Origin: Vibrio chagasii
GTDB taxonomy: Bacteria; Pseudomonadota; Gammaproteobacteria; Enterobacterales; Vibrionaceae
Direction: 5' to 3'
Length of the DNA: 64,000 nt
NCBI GenBank assembly: GCA_041879415.1
Contig: CP090851.1
Span: 806,001 to 870,000, forward strand
In this document: positions 16,505 to 25,906 of the stretch, piece by piece
How positions within the stretch are numbered: the stretch's first letter is position 1
Layout: each line of letters begins with the position of its first letter
Notes under the pieces: generated by a model
Database searches by the model: none
Told to the model about the DNA's origin: nothing
Seen by the model: the letters and a program-made list of their open reading frames with translations, nothing else
Program-made: the position numbers and the translations under genes

Positions 16505-17095
16505 TTAACGCATATTAAAATCAGTTACGGTAAGAGCATAGATATTCTCAATTTCTTCACCTGCTTTGACCTTTAACTCACGCTCATACAGTTTATCTAG
16601 TGCAACTACAGCTTTATCGAAACCATCTGCTTTTGCAGCTTCATTAGCATCAGCTTTGAAACGCTTACGGTATACCACAAGCAGGTTTTCGTCAGATTCT
16701 AGAGGTTTCGCACCTTCATTATCAACAAGGTATGTATAAAGTGTTGGAGCTTCTTCTTGTAACTGGTCAACTTTGTAAAGTTGGTATGTTTGTCCTTTAG
16801 GACGAGTGACGCTAGTAGATGTAGTTGAATCTTCACTAGTATCAATACGAACAGATAAACGATCACGCAGTTTAGAATCTGCTTTGTCGATGTTCTTTGT
16901 TACAAAAGGAAGAAGAAGGTCTAAAGCAATTTCGATTTCCGTTGCGTCAGTAAGTGATAATAGGCTTTCAACTGACTGTTCAATTTTTTCTTTTTTCTCA
17001 GAAAAATCTTTTTGAATCTGTAGAGCCTTTTCAAGTTGTGCTTGAAGCTCTTCAGGTGACATCGTGCGTGGATCGAAAGTAACTTGTGCTGACAT
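16505..17095 (-). CDS. Unknown soluble protein with host-like codon use, 196 aa
   Basis: Residues about 14-50 form an amphipathic helix rich in Glu, Gln and Lys, probably a coiled coil (EELQAQLEKALQIQKDFSEK). A Ser/Thr-rich linker (about 110-120) and a C-terminal alpha/beta part follow. Its codons (CGT, CTG-type Leu, GCT) are much more host-like than those of its AT-rich neighbours, as in highly expressed genes. It has its own promoter region, with TTGACA near 17165 on the minus strand. An abundant DNA-binding or structural protein would fit, for example a binder of the TTACTAGTAA arrays, but there is no motif to prove it. Confidence 0.65.
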   Translation of the reverse strand: MSAQVTFDPRTMSPEELQAQLEKALQIQKDFSEKKEKIEQSVESLLSLTDATEIEIALDLLLPFVTKNIDKADSKLRDRLSVRIDTSEDSTTSTSVTRPKGQTYQLYKVDQLQEEAPTLYTYLVDNEGAKPLESDENLLVVYRKRFKADANEAAKADGFDKAVVALDKLYERELKVKAGEEIENIYALTVTDFNMR

Positions 17096-17219
17096 AACGT
17101 ATCTCTCATTGAATCATTGAAGTAGTTCGTTAGAGAAACATTATGGTAAGAATGTTTTTTTGTCAACATAAACAATAAAAAACATTGAAACTAATCGTAT
17201 CAATGTTTTCTTCATAGAC

Positions 17220-18131
17220 CTATCTTCGAAGTTTGTTCTTATTTTGTGATTTGTTTTTGTTTGAAACATTTTCTTGTAACTGTTGCTCAGTTTCATCAGT
17301 AATATCATTTAATGCTTCAGCTCTAGAATCATCTAAGACAGTATTCTTCTTGGACTGTTTTTTATCTTCAGTATCGTCTTTTCCAATTCTGGCATTATTT
17401 TCTGATGTTAAATCTTTTTTTGGAGTATCAACCTTATTGTCAGAACCAAGTTTCACAGTATCATTCTTAACACGTTCTAAAGCGTCTTTGAATGCTTGAT
17501 CTACATCTTCATCTATAGTGATCTTATCAATATCAAGGTAATCTTTTTCAACAATCTCTTTGAGAGCTGTTTCAAAATTTTGTACACCTTGTTCTGAATA
17601 TGGAAAGTTAGCGATATGCTTATCTTTAACAAGCATTAGTCCAGCTACAATTTCTTCAGGGCTAGGAGAAGGACCTAGCATAGCTTGTCGCACTGAACGA
17701 GTTAATGGATTACGTTTTAGCTTCATTACCTTTTTATTATCGTGAATTACGTCACTTCCTTTAAGTTTGAAACCGTTGTCCAGTAAAAAAGTTTTCTGAC
17801 GCTCTGCGAGAATCTTCCTTCTAGAATTTTGCTTTTTAATCGCTTTCTTTATTTCATCTTGATTTTTATTATCAAAATTTAAATCATCATCTAGTTCAGA
17901 AATGTAATCTAGATTATCATCAACGACTTCTTTTGCTAGGGTATCTAGTTCATTCTCTTTGAGTTGAGCATTATCCTGATCGATACCTAGTTGTACTTCT
18001 TGTACTTCATTTGAACTTTCTTCATCTTCTATAGTGACATTCTCAACAATGTTGTCTTGTTGATTTTCATCATTTTCTTGAATGATTGGTTCTTCGTTGT
18101 TTTGTTCTTCGTTTTTAATTTCATTACTCAT
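17220..18131 (-). CDS. Unknown acidic protein with basic C-terminal tail, 303 aa
   Basis: The first hundred residues are very acidic and rich in Asn and Gln, probably disordered. Residues about 110-215 look folded (FLLDNGFKLKGSDVIHDNKK, then PSPEEIVAGLML). The segment around 165-210 loosely resembles the small domains attached to relaxases and primases in conjugative plasmids. The C-terminus is Lys/Asn-rich and ends NKNKLRR, like other element proteins. The start follows CAAGGAG, 28 bp after the membrane-protein gene at 18160, so they share a transcript. Possibly a transfer substrate; that is inference. Confidence 0.65.
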   Translation of the reverse strand: MSNEIKNEEQNNEEPIIQENDENQQDNIVENVTIEDEESSNEVQEVQLGIDQDNAQLKENELDTLAKEVVDDNLDYISELDDDLNFDNKNQDEIKKAIKKQNSRRKILAERQKTFLLDNGFKLKGSDVIHDNKKVMKLKRNPLTRSVRQAMLGPSPSPEEIVAGLMLVKDKHIANFPYSEQGVQNFETALKEIVEKDYLDIDKITIDEDVDQAFKDALERVKNDTVKLGSDNKVDTPKKDLTSENNARIGKDDTEDKKQSKKNTVLDDSRAEALNDITDETEQQLQENVSNKNKSQNKNKLRR

Positions 18132-18159
18132 TGTAAACTCCTTGTATATTTTAAAGTAA

Positions 18160-20772
18160 TTAGGTTTTTATATTTTGTTTTGCTTCTGTGATAGTATTTT
18201 CTGATACTGCTAATAATACTTGAAGTGTTCCGATCATTAGCAAGCAATAGAATACGATCTTGAATGTAAATGGCACTATTTCAGAAACAAAATTAGAAAT
18301 TGATAGGCTCATCAAGTTTAATGATTCTGATAAGTCAGATAAAATGAAATATAACATTCTATCGTGAATGTCTGGTAAATCTAACGCAAACATTACCAAC
18401 ACAGCGATATAAATAGTTTCTACAAATAGCTCAATTGCAATTGCAATTAATCCATATTCTTGTTCTTCTACTGTCTCTTTAAAAGCAATCAGCCAAAATA
18501 GATTTGAGTCGATTATGAATTCGAATATTCTAGAAAATATATATAGCCAAAAATATATTTTCACCCAATAGATCAAGCTAATTCCTGAGAATCCACTGCT
18601 TATCAATAACGAACCTAACAAAGAAAATATTTGAGAAAAATCTAATTTGAAAAAACTCAAAATATAAGAGGAAGTTAGCAATGTTTGAGCTGTTTCTTGC
18701 GCTGAATACGGATTTTCTTTCACTAATTGATTAGCAAAGATTGGTGTTACAACGGCTGTTGCTATACTAGCTGAATGTGCTGCTGTTTTAGCTAGTTTGC
18801 TTGCCCCACCTATCACAATACCGCCTACACCATCAGATATTGGTAATAACTTTTGAGCTGTAGAACCTATATAAATTGTTAAACCTGTGCTGATTGCAGA
18901 AGCATTCAACATCATAAATTCATTTGTGGTTGTGTCGCACATTACGCCATTTTTAAGCTGATTAGGATAATTTAAACAAGTAATCATTCTTTGAAATGGT
19001 GAAGTTAAATCAGTGTTATAGACACTCTTAAATATCTGTTGTAACGATGGTATAAATAAATGCTCTAGATTCAGTAGATCGAGATTATCAAAGACTAGTT
19101 CTTTCTTCTGTTCTCTATTCAGTGTGAATTTTATATTTTCAATTGCAGTATCTTCATTAACAAAATCTAAATAAGAAAGGTTTGCTATAGTAGATGATTC
19201 AATACTTCTAGACTGTAACAAATCATCAGAACCATCTAAAAGTAAATTAACTGGATCTTTAACTATATCTAGAACACCATAGAGAGCACCTAGTCTATCT
19301 CTATAATCAGGATTATAATGAACTAATACTTTTATCATTTCAGCACATAACAAATAAGAATAATCACAATATTTATCTGCTTTACTGACTAATTTGTTCC
19401 AAGTGAATTCTTTTGGAGACAAAATCTTCTTTTCGTCATTGTTTTCTAATTCATCAAAAATGTAAAGCAATGCGTATCTGTTATCGAGTATGTAATTATC
19501 TGTATATACTTCGTATATATCAAAATCATCAGATTTATATTGCTTAGTAAAAAAATCTATAGAAGCACAAGAGGCTGCAACTTGCATAAATCTTTGTAGT
19601 GTATATTCGTCTGCACCTGTTAAATCATAATCATAAATAGTAGGGCAATATGAAATAACAGGATTTTCAAATGCAATTGATTCAAAAGATTTATTGAAAC
19701 CATTTTGAAAGTTTGCGGTTTGTCCATCATCGACAAAACCTGTAAACTCTACATTCTCAATTTGGTCTTTAACCTTTTGAGCGTGTGCAATCATTGCTTG
19801 GAAATAATCAATTACAAGTTCTTTCTCTAATTTTTTCAGATCAAATTTAAAACTTGTAGATTCTTGATTGTATCTGACATTTTCATTGAATGTGTATTTT
19901 TTCGTTATTCCTCCCATTGCGAATTCTACTCGATACTGTTCAGCATTGTATTCAATACTTAATGTATCAGTTAACTTATCGCTAGTTTCTATACCTAGCA
20001 AATATGTATTTGTGAAGTCATAGAATTCTAATGCAAAATGTTCAGGTGAAATTACTTTTATAGGTTGAATCTTGAATGTCTCATTCTCTTTGTCAGTTAC
20101 AAACAATTCAAGTTCTAGAAACGTGTCAGCGAAGAATGTTTGAAAAAGTGTAGGTATAGTTGTCTCTTCACTAATAAATTTCTCTTGACCATTTTCTAAC
20201 ATCACTTCTCTTTCAAATGTTATGTTCATAAAAATTATGCAAATTAATGCTATAAATGCTCTTTTAGCGGTATGTACATTAAATTCATTGAGTGTTGCTG
20301 ATATAATAGTTTGAGCGAGAAACCATATGAAAAGTGCAAGAAAAAGCCCATTAGCTAAAGCGTCTGACGTTTCTTTCAACAAACCAATATAAACATTAGC
20401 TTCAGCAGGTATGTATGATTCGTTAATCGTTCCAATATTCTCATTACCAAACAGAAATGCAAGTGATTCTGATATGATCGGAAGTTCTATTTGTGAAATC
20501 GTTGGACTTGCTGAAATGTTTTTTGCAAAGAAAAAGATAAAACAAACAAAGAAAAGTATAGTGTATCTAATATCAAATTTTTTGCATTTATTAAATGTTC
20601 TAGAAATAACTTTGATTTGCGGAGTGTGAACAAATCTCAAAAACCTAAATGGTGATAACAATAAACAAACAAAGAAAGTGAGAATAGAAGTAAAGAATCC
20701 TTTCTTATTGCAATTATTTCCCTTGTTTGTGTTATTGTTTGTTTGTGTTTTTAAGTTATCTTTATCGTTCAT
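18160..20772 (-). CDS. Large polytopic membrane protein resembling DotA/TraY
   Basis: The 870-residue protein has a basic N-terminus, hydrophobic segments near 28-45, 70-84, 130-155 and 168-184, a long polar region (about 190-620), and a cluster of membrane segments from about 690 to 860. This is the layout of DotA/TraY, the large inner-membrane protein of type IVB secretion and IncI conjugation. The C-terminal stretch with an aromatic/Trp-rich helix, a loop and IELFVETIYIAVLV fits the family's pattern, but identity by eye is low. An operator-like palindrome (20802) precedes it, and the 945-residue gene lies just upstream. VirB6/TrbL-like proteins are the main alternative. Confidence 0.5.
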   Translation of the reverse strand: MNDKDNLKTQTNNNTNKGNNCNKKGFFTSILTFFVCLLLSPFRFLRFVHTPQIKVISRTFNKCKKFDIRYTILFFVCFIFFFAKNISASPTISQIELPIISESLAFLFGNENIGTINESYIPAEANVYIGLLKETSDALANGLFLALFIWFLAQTIISATLNEFNVHTAKRAFIALICIIFMNITFEREVMLENGQEKFISEETTIPTLFQTFFADTFLELELFVTDKENETFKIQPIKVISPEHFALEFYDFTNTYLLGIETSDKLTDTLSIEYNAEQYRVEFAMGGITKKYTFNENVRYNQESTSFKFDLKKLEKELVIDYFQAMIAHAQKVKDQIENVEFTGFVDDGQTANFQNGFNKSFESIAFENPVISYCPTIYDYDLTGADEYTLQRFMQVAASCASIDFFTKQYKSDDFDIYEVYTDNYILDNRYALLYIFDELENNDEKKILSPKEFTWNKLVSKADKYCDYSYLLCAEMIKVLVHYNPDYRDRLGALYGVLDIVKDPVNLLLDGSDDLLQSRSIESSTIANLSYLDFVNEDTAIENIKFTLNREQKKELVFDNLDLLNLEHLFIPSLQQIFKSVYNTDLTSPFQRMITCLNYPNQLKNGVMCDTTTNEFMMLNASAISTGLTIYIGSTAQKLLPISDGVGGIVIGGASKLAKTAAHSASIATAVVTPIFANQLVKENPYSAQETAQTLLTSSYILSFFKLDFSQIFSLLGSLLISSGFSGISLIYWVKIYFWLYIFSRIFEFIIDSNLFWLIAFKETVEEQEYGLIAIAIELFVETIYIAVLVMFALDLPDIHDRMLYFILSDLSESLNLMSLSISNFVSEIVPFTFKIVFYCLLMIGTLQVLLAVSENTITEAKQNIKT

Positions 20773-20801
20773 AATATCATTACCTCGCCATAATATTTTT
20801 A

Positions 20802-20819
20802 TATCATAAAAATGTGATA
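20802..20819. promoter_or_regulatory. Palindromic operator, TATCATA-AAAA-TGTGATA
   Basis: This 18-bp dyad has one mismatch and lies 30 bp before the start of the DotA/TraY-like gene. It is identical in spacing to the perfect sites at 11412 and 23707. Confidence 0.6.
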
Positions 20820-20839
20820 TGACAAGGTAATGCTATATA

Positions 20840-23677
20840 TTATTCCTCTCGTTTGTTTTTCTCTTCTTGTTTTTTTCTTCTTTTATTTTGTTTATCAATT
20901 GTTGAAACTTTTTTAGCTACGGTTGCACCAGAGGCAAACATTGCAATATCTTTACCTCTGTCTAGCATTTGACTACCTTGAGCTAATGAATTCTCTTTAG
21001 ATATGTGCGACATAACCTGAGCTGCGCTGCTAATAATATACTTGTACATAAATAAAATCACAAACGGAACGACAATGATCAATGCAAAATAACCAAATAT
21101 CAAACTTATTACTTTCGTAATTAAACTATCACCGCTATCAATTAGGTTCATACTTGAAATCGTTGGTAAGTAATTGAGTATTAATTCTACAAATATAAAA
21201 AACAGATAACTTACAATTGGAATTATCGCACTCATGAAAATTGGCGAAAAATACATCATAATAAATCTCAATAACATCTTCTTTTGTTTTTCAACAGAAA
21301 AACTTGTCATAAGAGAGACAGAAAGAAAGAAGATTGCAGAATATATGAAATACTCAAAGAAGTAATACTGAGTTGCATAGTAGAACGTAGACACAATAGA
21401 TGGAATGAAGTAGATGAATTCCATCATTGCACTTGCAATGATTAAAGCTGCACCTAGATATGTTACAAGTTTTGCACCAGCTTTGATTACATCAATCAGA
21501 GACTTAAACACCAACACTTTTGAACTTTTACCAAATGTCGCTTTTATATTGTTTTTATCGTTGTGCTTTCCAAAATCTAAAAAAGCTGAAATAGCTGTAC
21601 TTGCACCGTATGCGGTCAAACCGACAGTAAGTAACTTAGTTCCTTCTTCTCTCATATCGTTCAGTGATTGATTCCACTCCCTTACACCGTCAAAATCATC
21701 TTGAACGTCATTACAAGTTTCTACGTCACCATTGCACACGAACCTATTTATTCTGTTCAATTTGCTTGCAGCGTTATCAGCATAGTTAGTAAAACTTGCT
21801 TTAATCGCTTTTGTATTGCCTTCAAGAGCGTTATCTAACAAAGTTGAATCATCAAGGTTGTATTCAAGCATCGTTGAAGTGATGTCATTAGACATATTCT
21901 CTATATCTAGATCAATCTGATCTATCAATGAAGCTAAATGCTCATTCACCATCGAGATAGTCGTTTCGACCATCGGCTCATCGTCAGCAGTGAAATCAGG
22001 TAAAGCTTGTGAAATGTCGAACATTGAAACATCAATCAGACGAGCATAAGTTTTCGTGTGTTCATTAGATTTTCTTTTTATGAAAGAAATGAACTCAGAT
22101 TGAGCTTCACCACCTTGATTATATAAGTGAACTAGGCGCATTTCGTGACTAGTAAAGCCCTCTAAAGCTTTGAGATGTCCTTTAGCAACTTTAACATACT
22201 CAGCTTTTAGGTATTCGCCTTGTTGTTTTGCTAAAGCATTGCTAGAAGATCTATAATCTTCAACTAAAGACTTAACTATAGATTCATTGTCTTCATATCT
22301 ATAAGCAAATGAAGAGATAGGTGCGACAGTATCATTTTCAAATGACACACAATCAAACTGATGAATCATTCTATCTTCGTCTGAATCTTGAAAATATTTT
22401 TGTACAGATTCTTTTGTTTTCTTAAGAAACTCACCATTAGCAATACATCTTTCACCTTTTATATTTTCAACTATTTTTTCTGAGTTACTTTGTAGTTCAT
22501 AAAGGTTGTCAAAGTTTCTTTCAATAACGACTTGTTTGTTGTATTTTCCTTCTGTTTTTATTGAACCAAAAATTACACCTTTTAAATATTCTTGACTGAA
22601 GAAATCAATAATTATTTCATAATCTCGAATAACAGGAATTGTCGAACCATATTCAGTAATATAAGCATTTTTTATTAGTTCAAGATTCTCTGCATATTTT
22701 CTTTGTGTGATAGCATTATGCAGTATGTCTTTAAGTTTAATTTTAATCATTTTATCAAACAAAGACTCTGAAATGTTCATTACTGGAAATTTAACATCAC
22801 CACAGTTTTTTACTTCAATACCGACCAATTGACCGACTTTACCGAGTCTATAGCCAATTTTCCTTTCATCACTTTTATCAACGTCTATAATGTATGGTAC
22901 GTTTTTTCTATAGTAAAACTCACTTAAATCTTTGTCCGTTTTAAAATGATCAAACCAGTATTGGCGAGTTTCAATGTGATAAATTTGATTATTGCTAATA
23001 CACGTAAAAAGCTTGTTGAAGTCCATAATGTCTTTTAGTGCTTCATTGTCAGTTGAGTTAGCAAGCACTTGAGTAGATGTTCGTTCATCTTTCTTTAACT
23101 CAGAAATCATCGTAATTCTTGCTACTTTGTTTGCCGACCAAATGCTAGAACGAACTTGTGCGATTTGTGCGTATTCTGCATAAGTAAAAAGTAAGACTAA
23201 AAACCATAGAATTGAGAAAAAAAGAATGAATTGAATAACACTATTTTTTTTTGATTGTTTTTTATCTTGATAGAAGTATGTATGTAGCAAAAATAGTACA
23301 AGACAAATAAGCAATGGAATAGAAACAAGACTTAGATTCATTATTTTTTCTTTCTTTTTAATCTGTGACTGTGCAGATTCGTTTTTTTGAATTGCTTGAG
23401 TATTGTATCGCTGCGCTGTATCTTCGTGTAAGAAAGCATTCTCTGAATACGGATAGATAAATGCTTCTGAAGAAGCAGAAGATTTATATTTTCTTGCGCT
23501 TATGTCTAACGAGTGGCAAACGTCACCAGTCGCTTTTGAATAACTATATTCACCATTTATTCTTAAATCATTCAATGTTTTTATGCAACTATCGTCATTA
23601 TATGATTCTTTTACATCACAACCAGACAGTACAAAAACAAATGATATAGTTAGTAATATTCCTTTTAAATTAATCAT
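20840..23677 (-). CDS. Large lipoprotein/polytopic membrane protein, probable transfer-apparatus component
   Basis: The 945-residue protein starts with a lipoprotein signal whose lipobox LSGC ends at Cys20. Two membrane segments follow near 112-135 and 148-168, then about 500 polar residues, and a C-terminal block of several membrane helices from about 740 to 905. The tail is strongly basic (KQNKRRKKQEEKNKREE). The start follows AAAGGAA. The layout is parallel to that of the next gene (18160), so both may be inner-membrane channel components, with this one perhaps VirB6/TrbL- or DotA-like. Lipid attachment on a multi-spanning protein is unusual, so the signal could instead be a simple first helix. 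Confidence 0.55.
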   Translation of the reverse strand: MINLKGILLTISFVFVLSGCDVKESYNDDSCIKTLNDLRINGEYSYSKATGDVCHSLDISARKYKSSASSEAFIYPYSENAFLHEDTAQRYNTQAIQKNESAQSQIKKKEKIMNLSLVSIPLLICLVLFLLHTYFYQDKKQSKKNSVIQFILFFSILWFLVLLFTYAEYAQIAQVRSSIWSANKVARITMISELKKDERTSTQVLANSTDNEALKDIMDFNKLFTCISNNQIYHIETRQYWFDHFKTDKDLSEFYYRKNVPYIIDVDKSDERKIGYRLGKVGQLVGIEVKNCGDVKFPVMNISESLFDKMIKIKLKDILHNAITQRKYAENLELIKNAYITEYGSTIPVIRDYEIIIDFFSQEYLKGVIFGSIKTEGKYNKQVVIERNFDNLYELQSNSEKIVENIKGERCIANGEFLKKTKESVQKYFQDSDEDRMIHQFDCVSFENDTVAPISSFAYRYEDNESIVKSLVEDYRSSSNALAKQQGEYLKAEYVKVAKGHLKALEGFTSHEMRLVHLYNQGGEAQSEFISFIKRKSNEHTKTYARLIDVSMFDISQALPDFTADDEPMVETTISMVNEHLASLIDQIDLDIENMSNDITSTMLEYNLDDSTLLDNALEGNTKAIKASFTNYADNAASKLNRINRFVCNGDVETCNDVQDDFDGVREWNQSLNDMREEGTKLLTVGLTAYGASTAISAFLDFGKHNDKNNIKATFGKSSKVLVFKSLIDVIKAGAKLVTYLGAALIIASAMMEFIYFIPSIVSTFYYATQYYFFEYFIYSAIFFLSVSLMTSFSVEKQKKMLLRFIMMYFSPIFMSAIIPIVSYLFFIFVELILNYLPTISSMNLIDSGDSLITKVISLIFGYFALIIVVPFVILFMYKYIISSAAQVMSHISKENSLAQGSQMLDRGKDIAMFASGATVAKKVSTIDKQNKRRKKQEEKNKREE

Positions 23678-23706
23678 TATAAATTCCTTTTTCTCTCTAT
23701 TTTTCT

Positions 23707-23724
23707 ATATCATATTTTTATGAT
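23707..23724. promoter_or_regulatory. Palindromic operator TATCATA-TTTT-TATGATA
   Basis: A perfect 18-bp dyad 30 bp upstream of the gene at 20840 and downstream of the terminator of the previous leftward gene. Same arms and spacing as 11412. Confidence 0.65.
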
Positions 23725-23765
23725 ATTACAATAAACAAAAAGGAATAATTAGGAATTACAGACAC

Positions 23766-23792
23766 AAAAAAAGCACTTTTTCCTAAGTGCTT
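23766..23792 (-). terminator. Rho-independent terminator
   Basis: The stem AAGCACTT/AAGTGCTT with a T run on the minus strand ends the leftward gene at 23810. Confidence 0.85.
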
Positions 23793-23809
23793 CTTGTTAA
23801 CTGTCTAGA

Positions 23810-24388
23810 TTATTTTTCTTTAATTTCAATGCCACAAGCAATTTTTCCATTTCTTACATTAGTATCATTTTGATTGAACGCTAACTGTCTATTTTTCATT
23901 GCTTCGCAAAAAGGTGAATCTTTTTTAGGAAAATGTTTTATGTTTTCTGTGATATAAATCTCACCTGATGTTATGGATTCTAAAAATCTAACATCATCTA
24001 TCTTATTGCCTTTCATATGCAATTGCTTAAATCGTTTGATTTCACCTATCTTCAATTCTTCAAGATTGTGATTATCATTAATGTATAGAGAGTAAGCGTG
24101 ATCGTTAGGTAACTCACTAAGATCTATACGTTTGATAGCTGATTTCTGTTCTTCTGTTTCAGGGAAAATCATAATAGTAATGTCTTTTTTAACTCTACCG
24201 AACTGTGCATAACGGCTTTTGTAAGAGCTGTTCATAACAGTTATGTCCATATCAGGACAATCAAGAGTAGGGATGTTTTCTTTTTTCCAAGATTGTTCTA
24301 TGAACTTAGAGTCTATTACACATTCTGCGAATGATTGTGAAGCGAACGCTAGTGTTGCAAGTGTTATAATTTGTTTTGTAGTAATCAT
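23810..24388 (-). CDS. Secreted leucine-rich-like protein with C-terminal Cys pair
   Basis: A signal peptide with likely cleavage at SFA|EC (about residue 21) precedes a mature part with short leucine-rich-like units (IKRIDLSELP, LEELKIGEIKRF, LHMKGNKIDDVRF). The end FPKKDSPFC-(12)-AFNQ-(11)-AC matches the end of the secreted protein at 27242 (FPDRYSHFC, QFDE, AC), so the two share a C-terminal cap. The protein would act in the periplasm or at the cell surface. It lies between the partition genes and the large membrane proteins. A role in contact or pilus-tip function is possible but unproven. Confidence 0.65.
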   Translation of the reverse strand: MITTKQIITLATLAFASQSFAECVIDSKFIEQSWKKENIPTLDCPDMDITVMNSSYKSRYAQFGRVKKDITIMIFPETEEQKSAIKRIDLSELPNDHAYSLYINDNHNLEELKIGEIKRFKQLHMKGNKIDDVRFLESITSGEIYITENIKHFPKKDSPFCEAMKNRQLAFNQNDTNVRNGKIACGIEIKEK

Positions 24389-24475
24389 AATTATCTCCTA
24401 TGTTTGATTTTTCTACTACTAAAATTAAAATTTTAGTTACTCAAAGATTAAATAAAAAGACTTCGCATATTTCAA

Positions 24476-24874
24476 TTAATCTTTCGAGTTATAGTTTTTA
24501 CCATATAGTTTTTCTATTTTTTTATCTGCTGCTCTGATTAGTCTTCTGCATTCCTTTTCTACACCAGAAATATAGACTTGCTCCTTTGTAGTTAACTTAA
24601 GACTTTTTTCTTTTTCTTTAATCAGTTTTTCCTTTTCCTTTAATTCCTCAAGTAATATCTTTATTTCAATTGGAACGTTATTTAAGCCTACTTTCATATA
24701 CGCAGGGTTAAAGTTTTTAGCAGTAGATGTTTCGGGATCTAGAGGCTTATTCTTTTTTGGATTTTTAGTGTTATCAGTTAATGCTGCATCTTTACCAACA
24801 GTCTTTCTAAGTTGTTTTAAATCTATTGGTTTTGAATCAGTAATCTGTGCTCTTAGCAAGTCAGCGTTGTTCAT
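24476..24874 (-). CDS. ParA partner candidate, 132 aa
   Basis: The start overlaps the stop of parA in ATGA, so the gene is translationally coupled to the ATPase, as partition partners are. The N-terminal half is polar with basic stretches. Residues about 75-125 form a long Lys/Glu helix (EELKEKEKLIKEKEKSLK), probably a coiled coil. No ParB, HTH or RHH motif is evident. The TTACTAGTAA arrays, one of them upstream of parA, are the obvious candidate binding sites, but binding is a guess. Confidence 0.65.
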   Translation of the reverse strand: MNNADLLRAQITDSKPIDLKQLRKTVGKDAALTDNTKNPKKNKPLDPETSTAKNFNPAYMKVGLNNVPIEIKILLEELKEKEKLIKEKEKSLKLTTKEQVYISGVEKECRRLIRAADKKIEKLYGKNYNSKD

Positions 24875-25590
24875 AGTTGTTCTCCTTTTGTTGATATATT
24901 AAGTTCATTTACAAGAGCTTTGATTTCACGGGCTGCTCTACTATGTTTTGTCTGTGGCAGTTCTAGAACTGAAAACCCAAGATCACTTGCTTTAACGTAA
25001 TCTGCTCTTTCGTATATGACAGAATCAAGCAGTTCAAGATACTCAAATGAATCTACTCGTTTAATTAAATTTATAAATCGTGGACTGCTTTTACTCGTTC
25101 TATGATGTATGCGGCAAGCAAAGACTTTACCAACAATCTTTTTATTTGTTTGTTGAGAAACTTGTTTTAGAGTTTCATTCATCGTCTCAAGACTTTGTAG
25201 GTCGATTTCTGATAGTCCTGTTGGAATTAAGATATGATCAACGATTGAATAGATAACACGGTGGTCTGCTGAATCGTATCCTCCAAGGTCATATACAGCA
25301 TTTGCATTGTTCTTTTGTATAAAATTAAAGTAAGTTTCAAAGTTATTGATTACTTCAATTGAACCATCGTCTTTGAGTTTTCTTTCGAAAGATTCAAAGA
25401 TAGATGCTTGTTTCGGTTCAATGTTTTTTTTCTCTGCAACAATAATTCTGTTTTGATTCTTATAACTCAAGTTTGAAGTAGAGTCGTGAGAAATCATCAG
25501 TGAGTCTTGAATTGATGAGTTAATTTGCTCTGCTGCTGTGCTTTTGCCAACACCGCCTTTACCGTTTGTTAATGCTATTGAAGTTGCCAT
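24871..25590 (-). CDS. ParA-family ATPase
   Basis: The 239-residue protein has the deviant Walker A motif NGKGGVGKST at residues 9-18, with the signature lysine at 11, and a Walker A'-like VYDLGGYDSAD near 98-108. Length and motifs fit small plasmid ParA proteins, which position plasmid DNA, or VirC1-type ATPases that bring the relaxosome to the transfer machine. It sits among transfer-type genes and is coupled to a small partner gene. The upstream region has three AACATATCA repeats and a TTACTAGTAA array, both possible control or centromere sites. The start follows a GAGGAAAAAAGAT ribosome site. Confidence 0.85.
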   Translation of the reverse strand: MATSIALTNGKGGVGKSTAAEQINSSIQDSLMISHDSTSNLSYKNQNRIIVAEKKNIEPKQASIFESFERKLKDDGSIEVINNFETYFNFIQKNNANAVYDLGGYDSADHRVIYSIVDHILIPTGLSEIDLQSLETMNETLKQVSQQTNKKIVGKVFACRIHHRTSKSSPRFINLIKRVDSFEYLELLDSVIYERADYVKASDLGFSVLELPQTKHSRAAREIKALVNELNISTKGEQL

Positions 25591-25628
25591 ATCTTTTTTC
25601 CTCTAATGTTTAATGTGTTTATGTTTAT

Positions 25629-25691
25629 AACATATCAATCATTTCTTTTATGTAAACATATCAGGACCATTTGATTTGTGCAAACATATAA
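25629..25691. promoter_or_regulatory. Three AACATATCA direct repeats upstream of parA
   Basis: AACATATCA at 25629 and 25655 and AACATATAA at 25683 are spaced 26 and 28 bp apart in the promoter region of the ParA gene. They may be sites for its autoregulation. Confidence 0.4.
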
Positions 25692-25780
25692 AAAATGTTT
25701 ATTTTTAAATGTTTTTTGTGTTTGTTAAATCTTGAAAAAGATTGATTTTAAAGGAAAAAACATTTGAAATAATCTACAAG

Positions 25781-25858
25781 TTACTAGTATTTCTCGTTTT
25801 TAATTACTAGTAATAAGTTCAAAAGCATACTAGTAAGATACTTCTCAGTTACTAGTAT
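25781..25858. repeat. TTACTAGTAA array B (4 copies)
   Basis: ACTAGT cores at 25783, 25806, 25829 and 25851 (spacing 23, 23, 22). The array lies about 190 bp upstream of parA and downstream of the leftward gene at 25960, so it is the most likely partition site of the set. Confidence 0.85.
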
Positions 25859-25906
25859 CAGCCACCATTGGCACAACCTTGCAGGTGATAGGGCAGAGAT
25901 TTGTTT

